NCBI RefSeq assembly: GCF_007981265.1 | Contig: NZ_CP034363.1 | Coordinates: 4,526,001 to 4,590,000 of the forward strand | Direction of reading: 5' to 3' | Origin: Pantoea sp. CCBC3-3-1 | Lineage (GTDB): Bacteria > Pseudomonadota > Gammaproteobacteria > Enterobacterales > Enterobacteriaceae | DNA: 64,000 nt | In this document: positions 19,596-30,626 of the stretch, piece by piece | Position numbering within the stretch: the stretch's first letter is position 1 | How the letters are laid out: every line of letters begins with the position of its first letter | Translations under genes and position numbers: made by a program | Notes under the pieces: generated by a model | What the model was told of the DNA's origin: nothing | What the model saw: only the letters and a program-made list of their open reading frames with translations | Databases searched by the model: none

Positions 19596-19814
19596 ATGAT
19601 TATTCCCTGGAAAGAACTCGATTCGGAAACCCTCGCGAACCTCATTGAAGCTTTCGTGCTGCGTGAAGGCACCGATTACGGTGAACAGGAGCGATCGCTG
19701 GAGCAGAAAGTCAACGACGTCAGGCGTCAGCTTGAAAGCGGTGAAGCGGTTCTGGTGTGGTCGGAACTGCATGAAACGGTGAACATCATGCCGCGTGGTC
19801 AGTTCCGCGAGTAG
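19596..19814 (+). CDS. yheU: YheU family protein
   Basis: A small 72-residue acidic protein starting [20 protein letters not shown], conserved in Enterobacterales and of unknown function. It begins one base after the yheT stop, so it is translationally coupled to it. Confidence 0.93.
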   Translation: MIIPWKELDSETLANLIEAFVLREGTDYGEQERSLEQKVNDVRRQLESGEAVLVWSELHETVNIMPRGQFRE

Positions 19815-19910
19815 GTCGCTGTGCTTATCTTCTGCGCATGAACGTGACACAAATGCGCAAAACGTGATACCAATGCGGGATCGCCATGACCTTTTCAGAG
19901 AGCGCTAAGT

Positions 19911-20780
19911 ATGTCAGCCAAACATCCCGTGATTGCCGTCACCGGCTCCAGCGGCGCAGGAACCACCACCACCAGCCTGGCCTTTCGCAAAATCTTTCAG
20001 CAGCTGAACCTGCACGCCGCGGAGGTTGAAGGCGACAGCTTTCACCGCTTTACCCGGCCGGAAATGGATATGGCAATCCGTAAAGCACGCGATATGGGCC
20101 GCCATATCAGCTACTTTGGACCCGAGGCCAATGACTTTGCGCTGCTGGAACATACCTTCGTTGAATACGGGCTGACCGGCAGCGGCAAATCGCGCAAATA
20201 TCTGCACACTTATGATGAGGCGGTGCCGTGGAACCAGGTGCCGGGAACCTTCACCCCCTGGCAACCGCTACCCGAACCGACAGACGTCCTGTTTTACGAA
20301 GGTCTGCACGGCGGCGTCGTTACGCCGCAGAATAACGTGGCGCAAAATGTCGATCTGCTGGTCGGCGTGGTGCCGATCGTTAACCTGGAATGGATACAGA
20401 AGCTGGTTCGTGATACCAGCGAGCGTGGGCACTCTCGCGAAGCGGTCATGGATTCCGTCGTGCGCTCAATGGAAGACTACATCAACTTTATTACGCCGCA
20501 GTTTTCCCGCACCCACATTAATTTTCAGCGCGTACCCACTGTTGATACCTCAAATCCCTTTGCGGCTCGCGGCATTCCCTCGCTGGATGAAAGCTTTGTG
20601 GTTATTCATTTCCAGGCGCTGGAGGATATCGACTTTCCCTATCTGCTGAGCATGCTGCAAGGCTCTTTCATTTCCCATATCAACACGCTGGTGGTGCCGG
20701 GCGGCAAAATGGGGCTGGCGATGGAACTGATAATGGGACCCCTGGTGAAGCGACTGATCGAGGGCAAAAAGATCGAGTAG
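19911..20780 (+). CDS. prkB: Phosphoribulokinase-family protein PrkB
   Basis: P-loop kinase of the phosphoribulokinase/uridine kinase family, 289 residues. It has Walker A GSSGAGTTTT (about 13-22) and the PRK segments EGDSFHRF and LFYEGLHGGV. Enterobacteria have no Calvin cycle, so its real substrate is uncertain despite the name. It follows yheTU and converges with yhfA. Confidence 0.93.
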   Translation: MSAKHPVIAVTGSSGAGTTTTSLAFRKIFQQLNLHAAEVEGDSFHRFTRPEMDMAIRKARDMGRHISYFGPEANDFALLEHTFVEYGLTGSGKSRKYLHTYDEAVPWNQVPGTFTPWQPLPEPTDVLFYEGLHGGVVTPQNNVAQNVDLLVGVVPIVNLEWIQKLVRDTSERGHSREAVMDSVVRSMEDYINFITPQFSRTHINFQRVPTVDTSNPFAARGIPSLDESFVVIHFQALEDIDFPYLLSMLQGSFISHINTLVVPGGKMGLAMELIMGPLVKRLIEGKKIE

Positions 20781-20796
20781 CGGCGTTTCCCGCTCG

Positions 20797-21201
20797 CTAC
20801 TGTGCAACGATAGAAAAGCTGTGGGTCAGCTTCACGCCCTTCCCCAGCATCAGCGCGACCGGACAATATTTTTCTGCGGAGAGCTGGACCGCGCGAGCAA
20901 CGATTTTTTCCTCCAGCGCCTTTCCGCTAACGATAAAATGCAGATTAATATGCGTAAATATACGCGGCGCCGCCTCACGCCGCTCTGACGTCAGTTTGAC
21001 CTCGCAATCCCTGACGTCGTGACGTCCTTTTTGCAGAATAGAAACGACATCTATCGCGCTGCATCCTCCGGCCGCCATGAGCAACATTTCCATTGGGCTG
21101 GGTGCTTTATCACCGGCGTTACCATCCATTAAAACCTGATGACCGGATGAGGATTCTCCCAAAAAGGTCAGCCCTTCCACCCATTTGATACGTGCCTGCA
21201 T
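20797..21201 (-). CDS. yhfA: OsmC-family protein YhfA
   Basis: A 134-residue OsmC/Ohr-fold protein. It has the conserved cysteine in AAGGCSAIDVVSIL (near residue 48) and a second one in KYCPVALML (near 112), spaced as in OsmC peroxidases. The function of the YhfA branch is not established. It is transcribed divergently from crp, as in E. coli, where CRP affects both. Confidence 0.93.
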   Translation of the reverse strand: MQARIKWVEGLTFLGESSSGHQVLMDGNAGDKAPSPMEMLLMAAGGCSAIDVVSILQKGRHDVRDCEVKLTSERREAAPRIFTHINLHFIVSGKALEEKIVARAVQLSAEKYCPVALMLGKGVKLTHSFSIVAQ

Positions 21202-21510
21202 AACAAACTCCTCTAATTCATTCAGTTATCTTACCTTCAGGTCCGGACAACAAAAACGGCAATGCGACATAAATAGCACTATGCTGAAGCGAGACAACAG
21301 AAGACACCCATGCAAAGCTGTGCTACAAACAAAGCTGTAATAATTTCGTCAGTACTCTACATACAAGACGAAAAGGGACGACATAACGAGCCAGGCTTTC
21401 AACAGAAGCCCGAATAAATTTCCTTGATGGGAAACGCTTGACCATTTCAACGCCTGACAGGGAACTCTGCCCCTGTATTTAGGCACGATAACAACAGAGG
21501 ATAACAGCGA
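21202..21510. promoter_or_regulatory. yhfA-crp divergent regulatory region
   Basis: This 309-base gap contains no gene. Its left part (GCTGAAGCGAGACA near 21282 and the following bases) resembles the E. coli crp promoter region, where crp is autoregulated by cAMP-CRP and a divergent transcript starts. I could not place individual CRP sites with confidence. The crp start is preceded by AACAGAGGATAACAGCG, with AGAGGA as Shine-Dalgarno. Confidence 0.5.
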
Positions 21511-22143
21511 ATGGTTCTCGGCAAACCGCAAACAGACCCGACACTTGAATGGTTCCTGTCACATTGCCATATTCACAAGTATCCATCCAAAAGCACGCTG
21601 ATTCATCAGGGTGAAAAAGCGGAAACGCTTTACTACATCGTTAAAGGCGCGGTAGCCGTATTGATCAAGGATGAAGAAGGTAAAGAGATGATCCTCTCTT
21701 ACCTCAATCAGGGCGATTTTATTGGTGAGCTTGGCCTGTTTGAAGAAGGTCAGGAACGCAGCGCCTGGGTGCGAGCGAAAACGGCCTGCGAAGTGGCTGA
21801 AATTTCCTATAAAAAATTTCGCCAGCTGATTCAGGTCAACCCTGACATCCTGATGCGTCTTTCATCACAGATGGCGCGCCGCCTGCAGGTGACGTCTGAG
21901 AAAGTCGGCAATTTAGCTTTCCTCGATGTGACAGGTCGCATCGCGCAAACCTTGTTAAACCTGGCTAAACAGCCGGATGCCATGACTCACCCGGACGGGA
22001 TGCAGATTAAAATCACCCGCCAGGAGATCGGCCAGATTGTTGGCTGCTCGCGTGAAACCGTAGGTCGCATTCTGAAAATGCTGGAAGATCAGAACCTGAT
22101 CTCCGCGCATGGTAAAACCATCGTAGTTTACGGCACTCGCTAA
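21511..22143 (+). CDS. crp: cAMP-activated global transcription regulator CRP
   Basis: Homodimeric cAMP receptor protein governing catabolite control. The 210-residue protein is nearly identical to E. coli CRP: a cAMP-binding beta-barrel (about 20-110, with [20 protein letters not shown]) and a C-terminal helix-turn-helix with recognition helix [20 protein letters not shown] (about 170-189). Activating-region residues around 156-164 are conserved in type. Followed by a strong terminator. Confidence 0.98.
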   Translation: MVLGKPQTDPTLEWFLSHCHIHKYPSKSTLIHQGEKAETLYYIVKGAVAVLIKDEEGKEMILSYLNQGDFIGELGLFEEGQERSAWVRAKTACEVAEISYKKFRQLIQVNPDILMRLSSQMARRLQVTSEKVGNLAFLDVTGRIAQTLLNLAKQPDAMTHPDGMQIKITRQEIGQIVGCSRETVGRILKMLEDQNLISAHGKTIVVYGTR

Positions 22144-22159
22144 CCGGCTCTGAATCCAC

Positions 22160-22187
22160 GGCGCAACGCCTCTGTTGCGCCTTTTTT
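22160..22187 (+). terminator. crp terminator
   Basis: GGCGCAAC and GTTGCGCC form an 8-base stem with a 6-base loop followed by TTTTTT, a textbook intrinsic terminator 17 bases after the crp stop codon. Confidence 0.92.
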
Positions 22188-22201
22188 ATTGGTATACAGT
22201 G

Positions 22202-24277
22202 ATGTGGCGTCGAATTATCTATCATCCCGAGGTCAACTACGCGCTGCGTCAGACGCTGGTGCTCTGTTTACCGGTCGCTATTGGATGGCTGCTGGGTGAC
22301 CTGCAAAAAGGACTGCTGTTTTCTCTTGTGCCGGCCTGCTGCAACATTGCCGGTCTCGATACCCCGCATAAGCGCTTTTTCAAGCGGCTGATGGTTGGCG
22401 GCGGCCTGTTCGCACTGAGCAGTTTTCTGGTCCAGTATTTAGGCAATCATGCCATTCCCCTGCCTGCCATTCTGTTTGCAATGGCTCTGCTGCTGGGCGT
22501 GACGGGCGAAATCAGCCCGCTGCATGGTCGTTTGCTCCCCAGCTCGCTGATTGCCGGTATTTTTACCCTCAGCCTGGCGGGAAGAATGCCCATTTGGGAA
22601 CCGCCGCTGCTCTATATCCTTGGCACAGTTTGGTATGGCGCATTTAACTGGTTCTGGTTCTGGCTGTGGAAAGAGCAACCGATGCGCGAAACGCTCAGCC
22701 TGTTATACCGCGAGCTGGCGGGCTACTGCGAAGCGAAATATACCCTGCTGACCCGCCTTAGCGACCCGGAGAAATCGCTGCCGCCATTACTGGCCCGCCA
22801 GCAAAAAGCGGTCGACCTGATTACCAACTGCTATCAGCAAATGCATATGCTGGCAGCCAGCAACGATAATCACCACAAGCGATTGACGCGCGCCTTTCAG
22901 GTAGCGCTGGATTTGCAGGAGCACATCTCCGTGAGTCTGCATCAGCCGGAAGAAGTGCAAAAGCTGGTGGAGAAAAGCCATGCCGAGGCGGTGATCCGCT
23001 GGAATGCTCAGACTATCGCGGCCCGGTTGCGGCAGCTGGCCGACGACATTCTTTATCACAAGCTCTCCGAGCGCTTCTCCATGGATAAGCAGCTTGGGGC
23101 ATTAGAAAAAATTGCCCGCCAGCATCCTGATAACCCGGTTGGAACGTTCTGCTCTTACCATTTCAGCCGTATCGCTCGCGTTCTGCGCACGCAGCGTCCC
23201 CTTTATCAACGCGACTTGATGGCCGATCGCCAGCGCCGCTTACCGCTGCTGCCAGCAATCAAAAACTATTTATCGCTCAAGTCGACTGCGCTACGCACCG
23301 CAGGCCGCTTTGCCGTGATGCTCACTTTTGCCAGCTCGCTGGCGCTGTTTTTTAACCTGCCCAAGCCTTACTGGATCCTGATGACGGTGATGGTGGTCAG
23401 TCAGAACGGCTACAGCGCCACGCGGGTGCGCATCCAAAACCGTGCGCTCGGCACGCTGGGCGGCTTAATTGTGGCGGCTGTCGCCTTACGCCTTCAGGTT
23501 CCGCAATCTGCCGTCCTGTTGGTAATGCTGATTATTACGCTGGTGAGCTACCTGTTTATCCGCAAATTTTACGGTCTGGCGACGATTGGTTTTACGGTGA
23601 CGGCGGTTTACTCGCTACAGCTACTCTCACTGAACGGTGCGGACTTCCTGCTGCCGCGCCTGTTGGATACGCTGATGGGCTGCCTGATTGCCTTCGGCGG
23701 GATGATCTGGCTGTGGCCGCAGTGGCAGAGCGGCCTGCTGCGGCAGAATGCGCATGACGCGCTGGAAACCTATCAGGAGGCGCTACAGATGCTGCTGGGC
23801 GATGAGCAGAAGCCCGAGAAGCTTGCTTATCAGCGCATACGGGTTAACCAGGCGCATAACGCGCTGTTCAATTCGCTGAATCAGTCGATGCTGGAGCCGG
23901 GATTTGATAACAGCTATCTGTCAGATATGAAGCTGTGGGTAACGCACAGCCAGTTTATCGTGGAGCATATTAATGCGATGACGATTCTGGCCCGTGAGCA
24001 CACCATGCTGACGCCGCAGCTGGCGGAACGTTATCTGCAAAGCTGCGAAATAGCCTTGCAGCGCTGCCAGCAGCGGCTTGAGTATGATGGCCCGAGTTCG
24101 GGAAGTAACGTGCTGGACGATAAGACGGAGTCTAATCAGGGGCCGGTCACTATTCTGGAAAGGCATGTGAAGCAGATTTTGGGACACCTGAGCGTCATGC
24201 ATACCCTCTCTTCACTGGCCTGGAGCAGCCGACCGCATCATGGACGCTGGCTGTCGAGGCGTCTGCGTAAGTCCTGA
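22202..24277 (+). CDS. yhfK: FUSC/YccS-like inner-membrane protein YhfK
   Basis: A 691-residue integral membrane protein of the YccS/YhfK (FUSC-like) family. Two blocks of hydrophobic helices (about 15-150 and 380-510) are each followed by a helical cytoplasmic domain. Relatives include aromatic acid efflux components, but the role of YhfK is unknown. The start MWRRIIYHPEVNYALRQTLV matches E. coli; an in-frame ATG 9 codons upstream lies inside the crp terminator and is unlikely. Confidence 0.93.
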   Translation: MWRRIIYHPEVNYALRQTLVLCLPVAIGWLLGDLQKGLLFSLVPACCNIAGLDTPHKRFFKRLMVGGGLFALSSFLVQYLGNHAIPLPAILFAMALLLGVTGEISPLHGRLLPSSLIAGIFTLSLAGRMPIWEPPLLYILGTVWYGAFNWFWFWLWKEQPMRETLSLLYRELAGYCEAKYTLLTRLSDPEKSLPPLLARQQKAVDLITNCYQQMHMLAASNDNHHKRLTRAFQVALDLQEHISVSLHQPEEVQKLVEKSHAEAVIRWNAQTIAARLRQLADDILYHKLSERFSMDKQLGALEKIARQHPDNPVGTFCSYHFSRIARVLRTQRPLYQRDLMADRQRRLPLLPAIKNYLSLKSTALRTAGRFAVMLTFASSLALFFNLPKPYWILMTVMVVSQNGYSATRVRIQNRALGTLGGLIVAAVALRLQVPQSAVLLVMLIITLVSYLFIRKFYGLATIGFTVTAVYSLQLLSLNGADFLLPRLLDTLMGCLIAFGGMIWLWPQWQSGLLRQNAHDALETYQEALQMLLGDEQKPEKLAYQRIRVNQAHNALFNSLNQSMLEPGFDNSYLSDMKLWVTHSQFIVEHINAMTILAREHTMLTPQLAERYLQSCEIALQRCQQRLEYDGPSSGSNVLDDKTESNQGPVTILERHVKQILGHLSVMHTLSSLAWSSRPHHGRWLSRRLRKS

Positions 24278-24320
24278 AGGGCAGCCGGAAGCCTGTGTTA
24301 ACGGCTTCCGGCCTTCTGGC

Positions 24321-25541
<1,221 letters not shown>

Positions 25542-25618
25542 CTACCTCATTTTCTTACGTTACAGAGACGTGAAATTATAATCATAAAATATGCATAAAA
25601 AATCACTCAAAGGCAACT

Positions 25619-26194
25619 CTATTGCCGGAGGAAATTTTTTAACAGCTGATGTCCCTGTTCGCTGAGGATGCTTTCCGGATGAAACTGCACGCCTTCCAGC
25701 GGCAGTTGGCGATGGCGGAATCCCATAATTTCATCCGGCTGCCCGTCACGCAGTGACCATGCCGTCACCGTAAAGTCCGGCGGCAGCGAATCCTTCTCAA
25801 CAATCAGTGAGTGATAACGCGTGACCGTTAGCGGATGATTTAGTCCTGCAAACACGCCGCCTTCGTTATGTTCAATGGCGGAGGTTTTGCCATGCATCAC
25901 TTCCCTCGCCCGTACCACCCGCGCGCCAAAAGCCTGAGCGATAGCCTGATGACCGAGGCAGACGCCCAGAATCGGCAGCTTACCGGCAAACGCACGGATA
26001 GCAGCCAGAGAGATGCCCGCATCGTCTGGCGTACAGGGGCCCGGTGAAATCACCAGTTTTTCAGGCTGAAGCGAAGCAATCTCTTCCAGCGTCAATTCGT
26101 CGTTTCGGTGTACCCGGACATCGGCACCCAGTTCACAAAAGTATTGGTAGAGATTCCAGGTAAAAGAGTCATAGTTATCAATCAGCAACAGCAT
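25619..26194 (-). CDS. pabA: Aminodeoxychorismate synthase, glutamine amidotransferase component
   Basis: Glutaminase subunit that supplies ammonia to PabB for 4-amino-4-deoxychorismate in folate synthesis. The 191-residue protein has the class I amidotransferase triad: Cys in GVCLGHQA (near 80) and His/Glu in [11 protein letters not shown]. The ATG at 26194 lies 5 bases after GGAG; a GTG two codons earlier is possible. fic lies 32 bases upstream on the same strand, as in E. coli. Confidence 0.95.
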   Translation of the reverse strand: MLLLIDNYDSFTWNLYQYFCELGADVRVHRNDELTLEEIASLQPEKLVISPGPCTPDDAGISLAAIRAFAGKLPILGVCLGHQAIAQAFGARVVRAREVMHGKTSAIEHNEGGVFAGLNHPLTVTRYHSLIVEKDSLPPDFTVTAWSLRDGQPDEIMGFRHRQLPLEGVQFHPESILSEQGHQLLKNFLRQ

Positions 26195-26226
26195 GGGCAC
26201 TCCGGGTAGATCGGGACGCCGCTATT

Positions 26227-26787
26227 CTACGCACTTTCATCCCGTTCGCTTACCACTTTGCCAAATGCGGCCGACAGCGGTGCCAGGTCGCCCGCCAGGC
26301 TGGCCTGAATCGCCGCCTGCCAGCTTTCACGATCGATCAGGCGCCACTGAATATCCCAACCGGCATGAACAATCAGCTGCTCAAAAAAGAGTCGTTGAGC
26401 ACGGCCATTACCGCGCAGGAAGGGATGTAACACCGTCAGCTCACAGTAGTACCAGGCCAGGCGTTCGATCAGTTCTTCATAAGGGAGATCGGCAAGGCCA
26501 TTTTCTTCCTCCAGCGCCTGCATCAGCGCATTGCCTTCTTTTTCGATGTATTCGAAATGGCAGCACAGCGTCTCACCGATATGAATATCGATTTGCCGCA
26601 GCTCGCCTGCATCATCCAGAACATCCTGAAAAAGCTCACGATGGAGCGCACGCAGATGAGGTAAACCGGGATTACGGGCGCCCAGCTCAGGCAGCGTGGC
26701 GCTTAGCAGAAAGCTCGCGAGGAAATTATCTGGCAGACGCTGCTGCCAGAGGCTGTTTTTTTGCTTGTCGGTGAGTTTTCTGGACAT
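26227..26787 (-). CDS. fic: Fic-domain AMP transferase with YhfG antitoxin N-terminus (apparent in-frame fusion)
   Basis: Fic-fold adenylyltransferase homologue of 186 residues. The catalytic motif HPFLRGNGRAQR (His121) is canonical, unlike the HPFRVGSGLAQR of E. coli Fic. The first ~25 residues (MSRKLTDKQKNSLWQQRLPD, then NFLAS) match not Fic but the start of its antitoxin YhfG ([20 protein letters not shown], then FQAS). Fic-like sequence starts at about residue 29 (SATLPELG), so roughly 40 Fic residues and the rest of YhfG are missing. The YhfG inhibitory motif SRRLEG reads SFLLSA here, without the glutamate. No separate yhfG fits in the 74 bases to ppiA. The ATG has a GGAGG site. Confidence 0.88.
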   Translation of the reverse strand: MSRKLTDKQKNSLWQQRLPDNFLASFLLSATLPELGARNPGLPHLRALHRELFQDVLDDAGELRQIDIHIGETLCCHFEYIEKEGNALMQALEEENGLADLPYEELIERLAWYYCELTVLHPFLRGNGRAQRLFFEQLIVHAGWDIQWRLIDRESWQAAIQASLAGDLAPLSAAFGKVVSERDESA

Positions 26788-26861
26788 ACGACCTCCATGG
26801 ACGGGGTAAAGGCTGCGTGAAATGTTCACTAATTATAAGCAGCATTCCCCCGTCGGGAGGG

Positions 26862-27434
26862 TTAAGGCAGGACTTTTGCAGAAAGGATCACCACCGGTTT
26901 GACCGGTACGTTCTGATAAGGGCCAACGTTTTGCGCCTGAACCTGAGAGATCTTATCAGCAACGTCCTGGCCTTTTACCACTTTACCGAACACGGCATAG
27001 CCAAAATCACGCTGGCCGTGGTCGAGGAAAGCATTGTCAGCCACGTTGATAAAGAACTGGCTGGTGGCGCTGTCTTTATCGGCAGTACGCGCCATTGAAA
27101 TGGTGCCGCGCTTGTTCAGCAGACCATTATCGGCTTCGTTTTTGATCGGCGCGTTGGTCGGTTTTTGCTGCATGTCAGTGGTAAAGCCACCGCCCTGCAC
27201 CATAAAACCAGGAATGACGCGATGAAACGTCGTGTTGTTATAAAAACCGCTGTTGACGTAATCAACAAAGTTTTTCGTGGAAATTGGGGCTTTTTGATTA
27301 TTGAGTTCCAACTCAATGTTGCCAGCTGAAGTGGTCAGCAGCACATGCGTATCCCCTTTCGCAGCCAGCGCGGAAGCAGAGATCGTGGACAGCGCGAGCA
27401 CGGTGGCAACCGCTGTCAAAGTACGTTTTAACAT
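26862..27434 (-). CDS. ppiA: Periplasmic cyclophilin peptidyl-prolyl isomerase A
   Basis: Periplasmic cyclophilin that accelerates proline isomerisation in exported proteins. The 190-residue precursor has a signal peptide ([20 protein letters not shown], cleavage after ALA) and cyclophilin motifs [15 protein letters not shown] and [10 protein letters not shown]. The ATG at 27434 follows AAGGA by 8 bases. In E. coli it is controlled by CRP and CpxR; I did not place sites in the 270-base gap shared with tsgA. Confidence 0.95.
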   Translation of the reverse strand: MLKRTLTAVATVLALSTISASALAAKGDTHVLLTTSAGNIELELNNQKAPISTKNFVDYVNSGFYNNTTFHRVIPGFMVQGGGFTTDMQQKPTNAPIKNEADNGLLNKRGTISMARTADKDSATSQFFINVADNAFLDHGQRDFGYAVFGKVVKGQDVADKISQVQAQNVGPYQNVPVKPVVILSAKVLP

Positions 27435-27704
27435 GAAAGATTCCTTACTGAGGGCTAGCAAAAAAAACAAAGTTGATTGTAAAGAGGCGCTTAACCGGGC
27501 GCCAGCGTTTTACCTTTATTTACGCGTTTATCCGCGACGCAATCGCTTTCGGAGAGGAAAAAACAGTGACATTTATCACGAAATTCATGAACATGAGCGC
27601 ATTAATTTCATTATTGATTTAAGCAGATCACTATTCCCGCTAAAATGGCCGCGCTAAGCGTGAGCGTTCTGCTTCACGATCTCTCAGACTCACAGGCTTC
27701 CACT

Positions 27705-28889
27705 ATGACTAATCGCGATCGAATCGGGCTTACCTGGATCAGTTTTTTGTCCTATGCGTTAACCGGCGCAGTAGTAATTGTCACCGGTATGGTACTGGAA
27801 AATATTGCTGACTATTTTCATCTGCCGGTCGCGCAGATGAGTAATACCTTTACCTTCCTCAACGCCGGTATTTTAGTGGCGGTCTTTTTAAATGCCTGGC
27901 TGATGGAAATTATCCCTCTGCGGCGCCAGCTGATTTTCGGCTTTGTACTGATGCTGCTGTCGGTTCTGGGGCTGATGACCAGTCACTCGTTAAGCGTGTT
28001 CTCACTTTGTATGTTTGTGCTCGGCGTGGTCAGCGGCATTACTATGTCGATTGGTACTTTCCTGATCACGCACCTGTATGAGGGACGCCAGCGCGGCTCA
28101 CGCCTGCTGTTTACCGACTCGTTCTTTAGCATGGCAGGCACGATTTTCCCGATTATCGCTGCCGCGCTTCTCGCCCGCTCGCTGCCATGGTACTGGGTTT
28201 ACGCCTGCATCGGCGTCATCTATCTGGCCATTTTCGTGCTGGCGCTACGCTTTGAGTTCCCGGTACTGGGTAAAAATTCTGCCGCTCATCAGGCCGTTGA
28301 AAAAGAAAAATGGGGCATTGGCGTGCTGTTCCTGTCTGTCGCGGCGCTCTGCTACATTCTGGGACAGCTTGGCTTTATTGGTTGGGTGCCGCAATACGCC
28401 ACCAAAAGCATGGGGATGGATCTGATTCAGGCAGGGGGTCTGGTCGGTAATTTCTGGACTTCGTACATGATCGGCATGTGGGCGTTCAGCGCTATTTTGC
28501 GCTTCTTCGATCCTCAGCGAATTGTGACGCTGCTGGCGCTGCTCTCTACTGGCCTGATGTACTGGTTCGTCAGCAGCACCGATGCTTCAATGCTGAAGTG
28601 GATCATGATTAGCCTTGGCTTCTGCTCCAGCGCTATCTATACCACTATCATCACCCTCGGCTCGCTGCAAACCAGGGTTTCCTCGCCTAAGCTGGTTAAC
28701 TTTATTCTGACCTGCGGAACGGTAGGCACCATGCTGACCTTTGTGGTCACTGGCCCGATCGTTGAGAAAGGCGGCGCTCATGCGGCGCTGATGACCTCAA
28801 ACGCGCTGTATGCGGTGGTATTTGTGATGTGTCTGCTGCTGGGCTTCGTGAGTAAACACAAGCTGCACGGCCATATGTCTTCGCATTGA
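27705..28889 (+). CDS. tsgA: MFS transporter TsgA
   Basis: Major facilitator superfamily protein of 394 residues with about 12 membrane helices, starting [20 protein letters not shown]. The substrate is unknown; the name comes from a Salmonella locus near nirB. In E. coli nirB follows directly, but here a repeat region and codA intervene. The in-frame ATG 20 codons upstream lacks similarity and was rejected. Confidence 0.93.
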   Translation: MTNRDRIGLTWISFLSYALTGAVVIVTGMVLENIADYFHLPVAQMSNTFTFLNAGILVAVFLNAWLMEIIPLRRQLIFGFVLMLLSVLGLMTSHSLSVFSLCMFVLGVVSGITMSIGTFLITHLYEGRQRGSRLLFTDSFFSMAGTIFPIIAAALLARSLPWYWVYACIGVIYLAIFVLALRFEFPVLGKNSAAHQAVEKEKWGIGVLFLSVAALCYILGQLGFIGWVPQYATKSMGMDLIQAGGLVGNFWTSYMIGMWAFSAILRFFDPQRIVTLLALLSTGLMYWFVSSTDASMLKWIMISLGFCSSAIYTTIITLGSLQTRVSSPKLVNFILTCGTVGTMLTFVVTGPIVEKGGAHAALMTSNALYAVVFVMCLLLGFVSKHKLHGHMSSH

Positions 28890-28935
28890 TCGATAAGGCC
28901 GGTACCTGCTTCGATAAGGGGTGCCGTGCCAGCGC

Positions 28936-29038
28936 GAGGGATACGGGCCGTCCATAAAGACGCAAAAGACGGCATCCCTGCCAGCTCGACACGGGCCGTC
29001 CATGGCCCGTGACGCTTTATTACCGGCCCGTATCCCTC
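28936..29038. repeat. Palindromic intergenic repeat between tsgA and codA
   Basis: Outer arms GAGGGATACGGGCC (28936-28949) and GGCCCGTATCCCTC (29025-29038) are perfect inverted repeats enclosing a second hairpin, ACGGGCC/GGCCCGT (28991-29010). The element CGGGCCGTCCAT occurs twice, 48 bp apart. Bases 28959-29010 align without gaps to the complement of 34971-35022 (39 of 52 identical). It looks like a REP/BIME-type element and lies between convergent genes, where it may act as terminator or mRNA stabiliser. Confidence 0.75.
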
Positions 29039-29100
29039 ACGCTTTTACTTATGAGTCGTCTGCGGGCCAGATACATCGGCATCGGCAGAAAAAGAGTTCC

Positions 29101-30357
29101 TCAACGTTTAAAATCCACCCCTTCGCTTTCGTCCAGGTGAATAGTGGCCTGCGCGAGCTGCGTTTCTGCTATCACCCTTCCCTGACGCATTGAGTAGCGC
29201 GTTGGCACCTGACGGCGCAGCGCATCAAAACCGTTTTCCGCAGGGAGAATAATCAGGTTGGCACTGTTGCCGGTCTTAATCCCATAATCCGTCAGCTGTA
29301 GCGTTTTCGCGCTGTTATCGGTAATCAGTCTGATGCCTTCGTCCAGCTGGCTGTAACCCATCAGCTGGCAAACGTGTAGCCCCATATGCAGTACCTGTAA
29401 CATATTGGCGGTGCCCAGCGGATACCAGGGATCGAAAACATCATCATGACCAAAGCAGACATTGATATCCGCCTCGAGCATCTCCTTCACCCGGGTAATG
29501 CCGCGTCGTTTCGGATAGCTGTCAAAGCGCCCCTGCAAATGAATATTCACCAGCGGGTTAGCGACGAAATTGATCTCAGAAAGTTTTAGCAGCCGGAACA
29601 GGCGAGACGTATAAGCGCCATTATAGGAATGCATCGCCGTGGTATGGCTGGCGGTGACGCGTGCACCCATCTTCTCGCGCAGCGCCAGCGCCGCGACGGT
29701 TTCCACAAAACGCGACTGCTCATCGTCGATCTCATCGCAATGCACATCGACCATTCGCTGATATTTCTGGGCCAGCGCAAAAGTTTTATGCAGTGACTCC
29801 ACCCCATATTCACGGGTAAATTCAAAATGCGGGATAGCCCCAACCACATCAGCACCCAGACGCAATGCCTCTTCCAGCAACGCTTCGCCATCGGGATACG
29901 AAAGGATGCCTTCCTGAGGAAACGCCACAATCTGAATATCAACCCACGGCGACATCTCTGCTTTGACCTCCAGCATCGCCCGCAGCGCGGTTAGCGTCGG
30001 ATCGGAGACGTCTACGTGCGTTCTCACATGCTGAATACCGTTAGCGATTTGCCATTTCAACGTTTGCCGGGCGCGCGTTTTCACATCGTCATGACTCAGT
30101 AACGCTTTGCGCTCCGCCCAGCGCTCAATGCCTTCAAACAGCGTGCCGGAGGCATTCCATGCCGGTTCGCCGGCGGTTTGGGTCGTATCAAGATGGATAT
30201 GAGGTTCAATGAAAGGCGGTAGCGCCAGCCCGCCTTCCGCATCCAGCGAATCCGCAGCTGGCGTGCTGTGCGTTTGCGGAGAGATCGCTGCAATCCGCCC
30301 TTCGTGAATATCAATTTGCCACAGCCCCTCACGCCAGGGCAGCCGTACGTGGTTCAC
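29101..30357 (-). CDS. codA: Cytosine deaminase
   Basis: Amidohydrolase converting cytosine to uracil (and 5-fluorocytosine to 5-fluorouracil). The 418-residue protein matches E. coli CodA throughout: metal ligands in [29 protein letters not shown], and Asp in [11 protein letters not shown]. There is no codB cytosine permease beside it. The start is uncertain: a GTG at 30357 gives [14 protein letters not shown] with a poor Shine-Dalgarno, while similarity to CodA seems to reach a few codons upstream, where no ATG exists. E. coli codBA lies in a different chromosomal region, so this is an insertion relative to the tsgA-nirB order. Confidence 0.93.
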   Translation of the reverse strand: MNHVRLPWREGLWQIDIHEGRIAAISPQTHSTPAADSLDAEGGLALPPFIEPHIHLDTTQTAGEPAWNASGTLFEGIERWAERKALLSHDDVKTRARQTLKWQIANGIQHVRTHVDVSDPTLTALRAMLEVKAEMSPWVDIQIVAFPQEGILSYPDGEALLEEALRLGADVVGAIPHFEFTREYGVESLHKTFALAQKYQRMVDVHCDEIDDEQSRFVETVAALALREKMGARVTASHTTAMHSYNGAYTSRLFRLLKLSEINFVANPLVNIHLQGRFDSYPKRRGITRVKEMLEADINVCFGHDDVFDPWYPLGTANMLQVLHMGLHVCQLMGYSQLDEGIRLITDNSAKTLQLTDYGIKTGNSANLIILPAENGFDALRRQVPTRYSMRQGRVIAETQLAQATIHLDESEGVDFKR

Positions 30358-30526
30358 TCTTTTTATTTGAATTGCCTGCTTAACACGCTCCCGAATGTCA
30401 GTGGTCTTATAACCCTATCATTGTTTTCCTCTGTTGCAGGATACCTTGCCAGCCCTGGCTGAACCGATTCAGGTTAAAGTGAATAAAATCTTACGCTTAC
30501 AGTAAAAACCGCGTGAGCTTACGGCC

Positions 30527-30542
30527 TACCCATAAAGGAGTA
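30527..30542 (+). promoter_or_regulatory. NarL/NarP 7-2-7 site upstream of nirB
   Basis: TACCCAT-AA-AGGAGTA is an inverted pair of NarL/NarP heptamers with a 2-base spacer, as in the E. coli nirB promoter centred near -69.5. Here its centre is 28 bases upstream of the FNR box centre, the same offset as in E. coli (-69.5 against -41.5). It should mediate nitrate/nitrite activation. Confidence 0.82.
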
Positions 30543-30555
30543 TTTGAAAAACGGA

Positions 30556-30569
30556 TTGATATACATCAA
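30556..30569 (+). promoter_or_regulatory. FNR box of the nirB promoter
   Basis: TTGAT-ATAC-ATCAA is a perfect FNR consensus. A -10 hexamer TATTGT (30591-30596) places the start near 30604, which puts FNR at -41.5, the class II position. nirBD-cysG is thus expected to be induced without oxygen. Confidence 0.9.
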
Positions 30570-30626
30570 TAACCCTTGAGTTTGTCACGCTATTGTAGCC
30601 GCATTAGTTTGCAATGTGAGGCAAAA

